From assembly GCA_014773175.1 (NCBI GenBank), contig VXCM01001368.1, positions 62,001-126,000 on the forward strand: a DNA stretch of 64,000 bases, read 5' to 3'. A program made the translations under genes and the position numbers. The stretch comes from Lucifuga dentata (taxonomy: Eukaryota; Chordata; Actinopteri; Ophidiiformes; Bythitidae). Of this stretch, positions 1 to 12,616 are shown piece by piece (position 1 is the first letter of the stretch; every line of letters starts with the position of its first letter). The notes under the pieces are model-generated. The model saw nothing but the letters and a program-made list of their open reading frames with translations. It did not search any database and was not told where the DNA came from.

Positions 1-1614
1 TGAGATGCAAATTTCAGCAGAGAGAGCCGGTGCCGATCAGAAATGCATCTGACTGAAAGCACTGAGGTGCGACTGCATGGACACACACCTACAACAAGGA
101 TGGATCCACACACCATCTGTTAAGAAAGCAAATCCCAAATCACTAAATCAGAACAGGATGGCCTTAGTTTCATTTCATTTATTAGTTTTTCAGAGACATT
201 GCTCATTGATCAACAGTAAAACAGAAAAACTGTAAATGAGCAGAGTTAGCCCAAAAGGCTAATTTTCATCTGCAGTCCCTGGCCAGATGTTAAAAAAGAC
301 ATTCTAAAATCTAATAAAACAACATTAATGCAAGAACTATAAAATACCCATCATCAACTCAGTACTATAATAAGAAACAACCAAAAACAAAGACAGCAAT
401 ACACATATTCAGTCAACCCGAGGCAGACGGCCCCCCCAGCCTGCGAGCAAAGCCTGTGACCACATGCCCTCCTCTTCCTCACTAATCCTTTTTCAATCAT
501 GTACTTTTTTTGGATTATGGTTCAACTGTATGTAATTTCTTCTCTGGTATTGTTTCATAACTTCAAATATTTCAATTTGTGGGACGGTTGGAGGGCTGAT
601 TTAGGGCGCCATGCAGGACAGGATAAGCATCAGAGGCGTGGCTGAAGGTTAGCGGCAGGCTGAAAGAACCGTGATTAACCTTTGACACCAAGTCCAAATA
701 GAACAGGTCGTGCATCTTAAACTGACCTGAATCAATCCTTCTAAACATTTCGTATTCCATTCTGGATGTAATATTTTTTTCTTACGAGCTGCCTCACATA
801 CCAATAGAAATTATGATGCTTTGTGTAGCAAGGTAGTTTATGAAAAAAGTAATAAAACAATGCTGACCTTGCCCAGCACGTAATCATGCTAGCAGGAAAA
901 CATGTTCTGTGATATTTCTTTAATTTTCCCATCAGCTGTCATGTGCTTGACAAAGTTTCGTCTTGTCTAAAATTACATGAACTCACTAAAGCTACACAGC
1001 AAGACTTATATGACTGAAGGATTCATTTATAATTTTATATTTACCTGCCACCATATTGCCTATTAAAACTCTATATTTACCACAGTAAAAAGTCATTACT
1101 GTCTCTCATTCTGCAGGTTAGTGTACTTGCTTTTGTCTGGTATGATGTTATGTTGTGTGCAGCATTTCTTTTTTAATGATCCACATCCCCTCTCCCTCCG
1201 CTAACAAACACAATCCCTCTCCAGATGAAGGCAACATTACCCACCATTGAACAGGCGTAAAAAATCCAATACCTCTGTGCCTGGCATCTGCCAGACAGGC
1301 CTGTGCAAAAACAACTTTACCCATCAATTCTCTAATAATCATCTGAAGATATGACAAGATGCTATAAGAAAAAATGGAAATATATTATAACACAGGAGTG
1401 GAGGAGAGATACATTGAAAGCCAAATATTGTATGCATTGATGGATTTAAAGGCACGTGATCATAATGTGTGTGTGTGTGTGTGTGAGCATCTAGCTGCTT
1501 GCCTCTCTAACTGAAAGATACATGGAAGTACATCCACGTAAAATCTTTCTGCTTGAGTGAGTCATATCTAGCAAAACATATGTATATCTAGCAAAACATG
1601 TGTATCTTGTTTGA

Positions 1615-1665
1615 CACCATTCTAACCCTGCTCTACCAAATTATAGGAGCAGGGTTAGAATGGTG
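1615..1665. repeat. Perfect 19-bp inverted repeat (hairpin)
   Basis: The arm 1615-1633 (CACCATTCTAACCCTGCTC) is exactly reverse-complementary to 1647-1665, with a 13-nt AT-rich loop. Pairing stops outside the arms. Just upstream, 1567-1604 holds two near-identical direct copies of a motif containing ATCTAGCAAAACAT. Function is unknown; it could be a small foldback remnant or a transcribed hairpin. Confidence 0.85.
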
Positions 1666-2295
1666 AAGCATCTTAACCTCATATCTGTGACTTCATTTAT
1701 AATGTCACAGTGAAAAAAAATGCTAAGGCCTTGAAAAAAAAAGTATAGAAAGAGCTTAAAGCATGCAGATGAGTTTCATTATAAATTATACTGAATCATG
1801 AAATGTGCTATCTGGTAAATCGTGCAAATCCTGCACTCCTCTTTCTTGTACCTTGAGAAGAGGAAAGTTGCCCTTGGGCTCAGGGAGGAGAGCGAGACAG
1901 ATCCATGAGGAGATGTCTCCACACCTGAAATAGTTGCCACAGTGTCCCTTCTCTTCTACAAATGCAGCTAAAGACACAGCAAAGTGAGATTTTACTGTCT
2001 CTACAACAAAACTGTCTGAGGTATATCTAGAACTTGATAGACTTCATTGATCAGAACACCAGTGCTGTGCTAGGTGTTGAAAACTCACTTTTCTGGCATA
2101 TTCTGTGTTGGTTTAGTTGTTGGACCCCCAACTCAACAGTAGAGGAGAAGGGAATGACTGGCGTCACATTTTTAGTCCACAAACACAAATGAAAAAAAAA
2201 AAAAAANAAAAAAAAAAAAAAATCCACAACAAGATTTTATTGGATCTATCTGGTAACTTGTTTTCTTGCTCATTCTATAAATGTTTTGTCCACAT

Positions 2296-2638
2296 ATGGG
2301 GTCCAGAAGTCTGAGACCACTGTGCTTCTATTTTGCATTCTTTTTTAAGTTAATACAAGATTTTGCATTACAAATGATAATATCATGTTAACAATTGGAG
2401 TGAAAAGTTGAATCTTTAAAAAATGTACATGAATGTCAGAATATCTTAGTATTTGGTATGCCACCCCTCCCNAAAACCTGATGAGCCAAGTTATCCCAGC
2501 ATGATCTGACAGTGTTCCAAAGAGCTTCTTGTGATGTCAGACTTTTCTGATTATTTCCACATTTACATGGAAAACATCACATCACGCACAAACATCACAG
2601 ATTTTCCGTGTGGTCTCAGAATTTTGGACCCTACTGTA
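2296..2638 (-). mobile_element. Tc1-like non-autonomous miniature element, copy 1
   Basis: The left end reads GGGGTCCAGAAGTCTGAGAC and the right end mirrors it (GTCTCAGAATTTTGGACC, then CTACTG followed by TA). The interior matches the element at 33609-34050 in the opposite orientation, including shared pieces such as GAATATCTTAGTATTTGGTATG, read here from the right-hand side. TA-flanked CAGTG-type termini are typical of Tc1/mariner elements. No transposase frame is present, so this is a non-autonomous copy. An N at 2472 marks a contig join inside it. Confidence 0.7.
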
Positions 2639-3229
2639 TATCTGTCAAAGTTCCAGTCATTTTGTCACTGATAGCTGCTGATAAAAGACATCAATTTCTT
2701 TGTCACTTTGTACTTGTAGGTAGTTTTAAACATCAACATCAGATAATTTTTTATTCCTTTATGATGGCTGTAAATAAATGGACCTGGTTGGTTATGAAAT
2801 TGGCATTGATACTGCTGGATTTCCTCAAAAAGTCACATTTACCACAAATCCTTCTCTTCCTGTGACATGGTGCTGCAGGCGCCACTGGTGGTGACATGTT
2901 CACCTTCTCTCACACTTACACACACACACACACGCATACTTAATCAAACTTTCAAACTACGATTTCACACAAAAGTCACAAATTGCTGCAGATATTTGTT
3001 TTATTTCTTATCTCAGTGTCATGCAATTTATTGCAAATCAATTTGCCAATGAATGGATATAATAATTGCACCGATTACACCAAAGACATAAACTTCATCT
3101 GACAGTGCTGATGAAACCTCACTGTGTGGAACATTCGCTGTCCAGCTGAAGCTCTCATCAGCAGCAATTTGGAATCTTTAGCAAGCCGTTTTATTATAAC
3201 AAACTTTCTTTTTTCTTTTTTCTTTTAAC

Positions 3230-3700
3230 GTCGCATGTGGTTTGGAGACTCATTTCCTTCTCTCGTATATCCATTTCTGTGTCCGGTTGTAAGTGACGTT
3301 GCCTTGGTACCGGGAGTTCTCTATTCCCCGGTAGCGGCGGAGGAAAGCGGGTCGCTTCACATGGAGAGTCTCGTGTCGCCGTGNTCTCTATTCCCCGGTA
3401 GCGGCGGAGGAAAGCGGGTCGCTTCACATGGAGAGTCTCGTGTCGCCGTGCTGTGCTAAGATGCTCCGTTATAAACCGGATTTATATGGATGCAGTAAGC
3501 TGCAGGACTCGCTGTCCTCGACGGTATGAAGCGCTGAGAATCCAGGTGAGACGCGATTCCTTCTGATTTGATTCGTGTGTGTGTGTGTGTGTGTGTNGTT
3601 TTGAGACGCGCGCCGAGTAACGCGTGGCGATTAGAAAAACACACAAAAGAATCACTGTGGGCAGATTTTCCTTTGTCCTCTTTGTAACTTCTCCTTTCCT
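3230..3700 (+). promoter_or_regulatory. CpG-rich block with candidate first exon
   Basis: This stretch is richer in CG dinucleotides than its surroundings (runs such as GTAGCGGCGG and GCGCGCCGAG). It holds a TATA-like TTATAAACC near 3470 and a strong splice-donor match, CAG|GTGAGA, with the exon edge at 3545. It may be an alternative non-coding first exon and promoter of ntng1, or a separate transcript. A 66-bp duplication across the N at 3384 inflates the CpG count. This is inferred from composition and one donor motif only. Confidence 0.35.
3318..3450. other. Duplicated contig end across single N (66 bp)
   Basis: Bases 3318-3383 are repeated exactly at 3385-3450 with one N at 3384 between them. 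This matches the other N-flanked duplications in the window and is most simply two overlapping contig ends that were not merged. Confidence 0.9.
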
Positions 3701-4440
3701 TGCGTGAACCTCAACACAAGCGAGGCTTTGGTGGGAGAACAAGCAGGTGTAAAGATGCAAAATCTACACAGAAAGAAAAAGCGAAAGAAAGAAGCAGCTC
3801 TTTTGCACTTTTTGCGCGTAATTTACCTGAACAGGAAGCTAAGGAGGACACGTGGACGCACCGTGGGCGCACAGAACCAAAGCAGCGTGGATGCTGTTAT
3901 TTCATCTCTCAAGTCTGTTTAATTGAATCAGCCAGATGTGAATTCAAATGACGCTTCTGTTGCGTTGCTGTTTCTGTTTTATATTTACCCCATTTAAAAC
4001 TCCCTCCCTTTGGTAAAGGGAAGAATATTATTAAGGTTCTTTTGTTTGTTTGTTTTAATTAAACTGTCATGTACAGTTTCTTTCTGGTGGAATCACTGAA
4101 TGTTTCTAGCAGGTCAGGGTGATGTCTAATGTCTGGGGGATGATTAAGGCCTCTGGGTCTTTATCTTTATACTGACAGAATCAGCAGGTTAGAGGCTTGT
4201 GAAGCTCCAAGTAGCATAACNCCCCACCGGCGTTATCCGCTTTGTCTGTAGTTTTATTGGCTACTGCTAAATTGAAAAGATGCAGGTACATTTGGCTCAT
4301 TACATTCTGAGCCATGTTTTAAAGTGCAGCATTATTATCACCAATCTTCCTTTATACTGACCGCTAGTCGGACTAACGATCAGTCATTTTTCCAGTTTGT
4401 CCTGCAAATGTGATACTTTATAACAGCAGGACTGATATAT

Positions 4441-4515
4441 CAATCAATCAATCAAATATATATATAAATATATAAATGTTTTTTTTTTTTTTTTNTTTTT
4501 TTTTTTTTTTTGCAA
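4441..4515. repeat. AT-rich low-complexity and poly-T with N
   Basis: A short (ATCA)n and (TA)n stretch leads into a T homopolymer of about 32 bases broken by an N at 4495. The N marks a contig break in simple sequence. Confidence 0.8.
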
Positions 4516-4782
4516 TTCAATTTGATTTATTTATTTATTTGCGCGGATCCTCTAACTGTCTATTTCTCCTGACAATTACGCGATCAGAGGGTTCCCTCCA
4601 CCAGCTTTTGCACCTTTGGAAACGACGGTGGGTCAGCACCCGAAATTTAAGCTCAATGCACCCTCCTTCACTTTTTTTTTAAATTTTGATTTACCAAAAT
4701 GTAATATAGTTTGCATTTTTAAATAGGTTAATGTCCGGTATTAAATGTTTGTTTAAGTGTTAAAATTAGAATATAATCGATT

Positions 4783-4826
4783 TTTATTGATATATATATG
4801 TATATATATATACATATATATATATT
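4783..4826. repeat. Self-complementary TA-rich tract
   Basis: An alternating TATA tract with a GT and a matching AC step forms an almost perfect palindrome that could extrude as a cruciform. It is most simply an imperfect (TA)n microsatellite. Confidence 0.7.
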
Positions 4827-5149
4827 CCCGGTGATTATCATCAGGAATTCGCAGTTTATCTTATCTCCCTCTCTCTCTCTTTTTTTTTTTTTAACATTCC
4901 TTCATTCCTGCAAAAGCGCGTCAACGACTGAATTAGACGCATGTGTTGTATAATTTAAAACGACCAGACGAGTCGGATGAACTCCACCAAAAAGAGATTC
5001 AACTACGAGACTATCCTCCTCCTCCTTACCGACTTTCTAACGGGTCCCGAAAGAGGATAGAAAGTGTGTGTGTTTGTGTGTGTTGTGGGGAAGAGGGAGG
5101 GATGGGTGTGGGGGGTGGGGGGNGGTTGGAGGGGTGGGGAGAGAAAGCA

Positions 5150-5965
5150 TAGGTGTGCGTGGGGGGAAACAAGCTGAGTGTGCGTCTCATCTAATAGAGC
5201 CTCGGAGCGCATTATCTTCCCCGTCATCTCCGTCTGGGCGGTCGGTGCTGCGCCGTGGCGGGGAAACGCGCCGCGGAAGACGGCGTTGATGGGAGAGCAT
5301 ATTCTCAGCAGCTGAGTCTAATTGGTGTGATTCATGTCTCCGCTGAGTGGCTGAAACCTATTCATAGCCAGGGAGAAAGGTAGAGAAGGAGAGAGAAGAA
5401 GGGGAGAAAGAGAGAGAGAGGAAGGACACAGATTCGTGCACGCTGGAGTCAAACGCCTTCTTGAAAACTAAGGAATCGTAAACGGGGCAAAAGGAGGTCA
5501 AAGTTTCTTTCTTTTTTTTTCTTTTTTTTTTTTTTTTTTTTTTTTTTGCAGTGGTTTGTTTTTATTTTTTTCTGCGGGCATCACCTGCCTCAGACTGACG
5601 CCGTGATGGAATGACACTCAGAAAGAAGATGATGGACACTTTGGCACCGGAGTTCCTGCTCAGAAATCCTCCCATTTGCAGCGGGCACGGTGCTGACCGA
5701 GCCCTCAGGACGGTGATCAGTCATTTGTTTTGAAGTGGCAGGAAAATCCTCCTCTGATCGGTTTTCTCCCCCAACAGAGAGAGAGATGGTGCGCACAGCG
5801 ATTCCTCAGAGATTGACGTGCGTACTCATCACATTCCCGGTAAGGAGCGCGTCTTAAGGAGCTTCATTCTTCATCCATGATCATTCTGCTTCTCTGAACT
5901 TGTTGAACGGCGATAATCAGCAGAAGGAACGCGGAGGACTTCTACAAAAGGGACCCTGGAAATAT
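5150..5965 (+). promoter_or_regulatory. ntng1: Candidate ntng1 promoter and non-coding exon 1
   Basis: This is a CpG-rich stretch (for example CGCCGCGGAAGACGGCG near 5268) followed by purine-rich leader-like sequence and a long poly-T near 5519-5547. Two good splice donors follow: CCCG|GTAAGG with the exon edge at 5839, and ATAT|GTGAGT with the edge at 5965. Position and orientation suit a 5' untranslated first exon splicing to the acceptor at about 13927, giving a first intron of about 8 kb. Several short ATG frames lie inside. There is no transcript evidence here, so the transcription start and the choice of donor are inferred. Confidence 0.5.
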
Positions 5966-8843
5966 GTGAGTTCTTTCTTTCGCTTGTAAACTTTACTTTA
6001 GTGTGATGGAGCACACAGATTCCCTCATTTCTCCAAGTGCTTTTATGCGTGTTGAAACTTACTTGGCTCTGGCCTGGTTGTATTTATCCTATGTGCTATA
6101 AGTAAGACGTAATGAGGAGGAGAGGCTGGACAGTTGTGCGTCTTTTCATTGTGTAATTCATCCCTCTTTTCTTCTGTAAAACATAAACCCCAACTTTTAA
6201 ATCCTTTGAAACATTAGAATAAAATTTAGTAACGCTTAGACATCAGATTTTAATTAGCGACATTGAATGCATCTAAAAGTTAGCACAATTTCCTTAGACG
6301 CTGTGCCTCGAGTTATTTTGAGAGGCGCCCCCTTGTGGAATTTATTAACTATTTTTTTCTTTTTTTTTATCATGCATAATTAAATTTGTACCAATGCTGA
6401 ACCCAGCGGGCTTATGACTGTCTATAAGGCTGCATTTGCATTTGTTTATTGGTTCATTCTTTATACATGCACACAAGCTTTGCAATTTATTCATATGGGT
6501 TTGATGCAAATGTGTGATGTTCATTTGTGCTTCATGTGCAGTAACCATATGCTTTGATATTTATATGGGTAGTCTGTGCTGTGCATATTCTTTGATTGGG
6601 ATATTATTTATACATAATCTACATGACCCACGTGATTCTACCCTGGCTTTGTATTGAATTAATAGCTAACAATTATTCTTTAGGTTGCTCATAGGAACGA
6701 TCATAAAATATGTTATTTTGGGCAGTAGCTAAGGAAGATGCTGAACAGATGAACATCTGTGCATTTTATTTATTTATTTTTTTATGTTCAAAGATTTGTC
6801 TTGGAGCGTAGCTGTTTATCATCTAAATGACTGTGTTGTTAGTTGAATTCAAAGGGCTTACAGCAACTGTGATCCTAATCATTATTAAACTGAAGTCGTC
6901 AGCCACAGGCAGTAGAGTTTCTATTGGCTCACTCACTGTGATTACACTTTATTGCTTTTACTCATCATATGAAAAAAAAAAAACATGGTGCAAGGTTTTC
7001 ATCCAATGGTTAACCTTTGTGGTTGTTGTTTTGAAGCATGTGACTGTTCCAGCTTTTCTCTGTATTTCTAGCTTGAGAGCTACCTGGGTGAGCACGTTCT
7101 TCTGAGCTAAAGTGAACATTTCAAGACATGTCACTGCGGTTACGGAATAATGTGCTTAGCAGCCTTTTAGGAAAAGTGTCTTTAATAATGCATAAGGTGT
7201 GTCGCAAAGAGAAACATGCTTGGTGGCGAGGAGGAGAGAGGAGAGAGTATGAAAGGAGAAATTCAGGGGTGGTGGAGGTGTGATTTTTCTCCCTCCTGTC
7301 TCACTTTTTCATTGGGGGCTGCAGACCCTGCTGCAAACATGTTGCTGGAGTAACTGACGCCCGAGGGTGTTCAGCTCAACTTGGGGCTGCATCGCTGCAG
7401 TCACCCCTGTCAAAAGTGCTGCTCTCATGCACACAGAGTACATGTGGCAGCTTTCCCCAGCTCAGAGTAGGCGGTGGGGGTGGTGGTGGTGGTGTGGAGT
7501 TGCAGGAGAAAGAGGGAGAAAAGGGAGTGATCGAGGATTGTGGCAGATGCTGCTTGTGGAGGCAAGTGAAGTGCATCCACAGGGACTCGCTTGCCTTTGG
7601 AGGCCTGAGATCTGTCTGGCTCTAGCAGATTTGGAGAGACTGCAGCCATACGTCCCATTCCAGGAATGATTACCTCAGCATGGTTCAAGTGAGGGTTTTG
7701 ATAGCCAATGGCAATATAGCCTATTTAGTCATTCCCCAGAATTCTTTTCTTGTCAGGGTGGAAAAGCTTCTAAAAAGGCATTAAGACCACCGTGGGATGC
7801 TGAAAACTCTCCAGAGTAACACAATTTAATTTAATCCTTTTAGAGGGAACCAATTCTTGTGCCTCAGTTTTTATTTGAAAACAGGTTTCACAGACTGTTC
7901 CTAGCAACATATAAAACAGTCGATCACCCATATCTGATGTTGAATTCAAGCCCAGTATCTGCAAACTGATATATTCATCTAACCCCAGAGCTGAATTCCT
8001 GTTGCCCACCAATCCCTAACTCTGTGTCACTAAACCAGCTGTCAGTGCTCCACCCATTTGCTACCTGTCGTCATTATTAAAAGATCATAAGCCTATTGAT
8101 GGAAGGCAGCAGCATTTTAAGAAGCAGAAAGGAGCAGAAAGTGATGGGCTGACTTGGAGAAAAGCCCTAGAGATCCAATATGGGGCGTGTTGCAGGACCA
8201 TGCTCCATTCTCCATATGGTTATTCATGAGGACAGTGGCCCTATTGGCAGGTTGTTCACAGATAAGATTAGGGATTCTGGAAAGGTAGACAGAGGAATCT
8301 GTGGAGTGGAGCAGAGGCAGGAGGCTTTTTTTCTGAAGCTGGGCCAGCTTCTATCTTTCATCTCTTTCTGACTGTCTGCCCTTATGTCTTCATGCCCTTC
8401 CCTCTTGTGCACTTCTTTCTTTTTCATTGAGGCACTGATGGGGAATATGAAACAGGTATAGTCAGAAAAGATGAAAGTTGCTGGAGACAGGACAGGATCG
8501 GGGTCAGAAATTGCCCTTGAAAGTGCATAAAATGTGTAAAATTAAAATTGAAAGGGTGGGAAAATAGCCCTGATAGTAGCAGCACTCTTGGAATTATTCC
8601 ATCTGTTCGTAGGATGAGCTCATTCCATAGAGCTAAAGTTGAGATTTTGAGTTTTTGGAAATTTTGAGGTTTTTTTTTTTTTTTTTTTTANTTTTTTTTT
8701 TTTTTTTTAGTGGTCAAGTCAAGCAGATGTGCAGCTACTGCCCCCTGCGGACCACTGGCTGCGTGGGAGTTTATGACCTGGCGGTTCTTTTCAATGCACT
8801 CTGACTGAGGAACATGCAGTGTTTTTTTTTTTTTTTTTTTTTT

Positions 8844-8874
<31 letters not shown>

Positions 8875-9401
8875 CTGAGAATGCAGCCAAATATTGGCAT
8901 CACACAGCAAGAAGTAGAAGAAAACGCTGAATGCACACAAAGTGGCCAACGGCAACAAAAATAAAACAATCAATGTGGTCAAAAACTCGACAGAGGAAGG
9001 GTTGTTAGAAAGGAAAAGAGTTTTCAGCACTGGGAGAAAAAAAGACAAGCAGTTTAAGTTGCTAGAAATTGAGTCTATTTGAAGTATGAAGAGTTTTTTT
9101 TTTTTACAGTTACAGTAAAAATGTCTCTTAAACTGCTCCTTTTAATAAGAAGTTAGTGTCTGTGGATAACATGTTGAGCTGCAGAAAGTGAGAAAGAAGA
9201 GACTGAAAAAAGAAAATGGAATGGAAATCAAAACAAGTTCATTCATTTTTTTTAAATGCATCATTCACGTGACTCCCCGTAGCAGGGAAGAGCTGAATTG
9301 AGGACATACATGGAACGTTTCCCGTGTGATTTTTTGAGAAATGCTCGGTCATGCTCGAATGGCCCCGGGGATGAAATGGAAGCAGACGTGCATGGCTGTT
9401 T

Positions 9402-9524
9402 CTGAGCCCTTTGGGGAGGCGAGTGGTCGGTGCACGCGTGGGTGTTTGTTCGGGGTAGGGTGNCTGAGCCCTTTGGGGAGGCGAGTGGTCGGTGCACGCG
9501 TGGGTGTTTGTTCGGGGTAGGGTG
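9402..9524. other. Duplicated contig end across single N (61 bp)
   Basis: Bases 9402-9462 are repeated exactly at 9464-9524 with an N at 9463. This is the same artefact type as elsewhere in the scaffold; the open frames that span it are not real. Confidence 0.9.
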
Positions 9525-12168
9525 GCCATGCCAGTCAAACCAGCCCCATGCTGGGTCGACTCAGCCTCGTGAAAGATCTGTGTGTTGTATAAGATATAAG
9601 ATCACGTTTGATGTTTGCAGCTCTGTCAGGATGCGGCGGTGTCTCCTGTCATTTCCATCAGGCTGTTTGTTCACTTCAGTCACCTCAGGAGAACAGACAC
9701 AAACTCTGCTGCATGTTGTGTGCTGGAGTTCTTCAGTACAGGTTTTGGAAAGATAGACTTGATATTTATAAACTAAAACTGCAGAAAACTGATCAAATTT
9801 GACCATTTTGAAGCAGGAAAGTGTTCAGGTTATCAGTGTTTTCACCATGAATATATTCTTTTTGGGATTTGAAACAAACCACCAACACTTAAAATATCCT
9901 TTGATACATATATTTTTTGTAACAATTTACTACTAAAATGATTTTACTGGTTTTTAATGGTTTGTTTATGTTAGAAGACTGTCTTATTCAACATTTCCCT
10001 TTTAAAACAAGAGAAGTACTGAGGCAACATGTTTTTCTATTCTGTAAATAGCTAACTCTATATAGCTAATACAATAAATAGCTAATAGTTCATTTTTGAA
10101 TTTAGATATTTTATAGCTTAAATTTTTGTAAACGTAGTCATGTATAATTGCAACTAAGCAAGTTAATGCACTTTACAACCCACTATTGTGTATTGCTTCT
10201 ATTAACAATATCCATTAGAAAAATATTAGAAACTTTTTAACTGTTTAACACATCCAGAAGTTTTTTTGGACATGAACGTATCACTGTAACTGTGTGCACA
10301 CCATTCTGTGTCTATGATGCAAAATATATTCCTGTACAAGGAAGAATTTCAGATTTCTTGCAAACGCATCGCCCCTAATGTCCTCGAATCTTGATCGATG
10401 CTTAGTGGAAGTGACCTTCCCTAAAATAAACCTTCTTTTTTTCTCACTTAAAATGCACATCCACGCGTCTTCCATCTGCACTCCTTCCTCTCGCTCACCT
10501 CGTCACCTCGGGGTGATGGAGGGTTGTAAGCGGGCGGTAATGAGAGGAAGGGGCCGGCGTGTCCAGGATGGTGGAGTGATAATGACCCTGCTCTTGTGAT
10601 CTGTATTGCTTGTTATCGAAGCCTCGCCAATGCTTGTTGTCTCATTACCCATGACTCACGTCTCTCTTTAGCCAGAGGTTGCACGTGAAGCATGCATAAA
10701 CACACACTTACAGACACGCGTACACACACACACATGCTGACCATCTCTTTAGGTCTCCTTAACACGGTAATATTATGTCTCTTAATGGGAACAGGGAGCC
10801 GAGTGCCAAGAGTTCCTGTGGATAATTGGCTGCTTCCTCACCTGCGACATCTCCCTCATTGACATTCTTACATTTTCTATTTAAGGTGCTTCACTTCTTC
10901 CACCTTTAACCCTTTCCCTCGTCCCCCAGCTTCTGATTCTCAACACTTCCCCCCTGTAATTGTTTTAAATCCGATGTGACATTGTTCTTCTCACTCACTC
11001 CCTGCAGAACTGAATCTCCTCCCAGCCGTATCCGTGGATAATGCTCATTTTGACTGATGTTATTGGCTTTTTTTCTTTTTTTTTTTGTCGAATAGTATTA
11101 TATTTATTTGAATTTTAACTTTTGCACAAGAGCATTTGCACATTTGATTTTCGATAATGCTTTTCAGTCAGTCATGTCAATCTTCAACATCTCACCTTAA
11201 GTATTTCGCTTGCCTGTGTCATATTGTTTGCACAGGCACTAATGGGTTTTTCCCGCTGTGCATTTGATGTATATGGTGCATTTGCATGTTACTGAGCCTC
11301 AGCTGCGGTAGGAATCATATGACCTTGGCTTTGTTAAAATGATGCCTACATTATACTGTATATCAGATTTCAATGACTGAATATCATAATGTAAAAATAC
11401 ATAATGCATCATGGCGAGGCAAAGAAATATTATCTTTTCTCTGTGCATAAAATCCCTTTATTTTATACATCTTAACACTATTTCTATAATGAATTTAATT
11501 CAACTGCCACACATTGTCAAGCAAAGGTTCCTACAGTCGCTTTCCTGCTGCTTTTTGTTCATCCAGTTAATGTTGGAATCCAGACTTTTCCTACATCTCC
11601 ACTGACAGTAATCCACCTGAATGTTGTCCATATGTCTATTTAATATCACCTTTTGCCCTGTTCTGATTCGTTCTTGATGTACTGCTGCAATGACCCAATA
11701 TTCTCCTTGGAATTATAAAACTTCAATGATATCAAATGACTGGAAACGTGAATAATCACCACTGTGTCAGCAACAAACAAGCCAGAAGAACTGCAGTTTT
11801 GTTTGGAGACTCCAGACGAGGAGTCAGTCTGTAGCCACATGAAGTCTAATGGATCACAGAAGACCTGAAGGTGTGTTGGGTCAGCACACTCACACTGACT
11901 TGGCTGACTGATTAAGCAGCACTAAAATGTCTGCCAGTCAGTCCCTCCTCTCCGGCTGTTGGCTCTTCTCTCCATCAATCACGAAGGCAGGAAACCTTCA
12001 CATGTGTTCATGGCTCAGCGAACCGACTCTCTGCTGTGATTCTGCTTAGAGGGATACAGAATATCTATCTAGATGACCCAATTTATGGCCTTTTTAAAAG
12101 TGTTTAAAGACGAATTAAGACTAAAGGTTAAAAACATCTGGTAAAATTTGTGATGGCACATAAATATT

Positions 12169-12616
12169 TAAAGGACCTTACAAGTGGTTTTGCATGTTTG
12201 AGCACAAAAGATTGCCAGTAATATGGTTGCTATTGATTTAATTTAATTCAAGTACTCCATAAAAATCAACTTGTAGAGACTTGAAAAATGCTTGAGATAT
12301 GTAATCCAGTACAGCAAACACAATGTCTTCAATTTTTTAGCAAACTGGTTCAACATGGAAGTGCAAGGAAGAAATATACTGTCTCTGCCAGGCAATATAA
12401 TCCCCAGGAGAAGGTAGCTATTACCAAGAAATTAAAAATGACTGTGCTTATATGCATGTTAGCAGGCAAAACTTTGAATTTTAAGGTTGGTGTGTTATCC
12501 GAACATTTGATTTTGAAAGCTCAGCGATAGAAATAAGTGGTTGTCAGTAATGTAATGTGTATGCATGTAGCATTTATTGGGCTCAAACATGCAAAGTCAC
12601 CAGTCTGGTCCTTTAA
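12169..12616 (-). mobile_element. TTAAAGGACC inverted-repeat element, copy 1
   Basis: The left terminus (TAAAGGACCTTACAAGTGG) and right terminus (CCAGTCTGGTCCTTTAA) are imperfect inverted repeats. The interior matches the copy at 22659-23179 in opposite orientation: GTAGAGACTTGAAAAATGCTTGAGAT here corresponds to the reverse complement of its right half. It is about 450 bp, with no transposase frame, and looks like a MITE-type non-autonomous DNA transposon. Confidence 0.75.

Larger units (their letters stand above)
1..3229. other. Upstream non-coding flank
   Basis: No coding exon is supported here. The block is AT-rich and holds a (TG)n microsatellite near 1466-1485, a perfect inverted repeat at 1615-1665, a poly-A run interrupted by an N at 2207, a second N at 2472 and a Tc1-like miniature element at about 2296-2638. 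The short open frames have no recognisable domains and look like chance frames. Confidence 0.7.
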
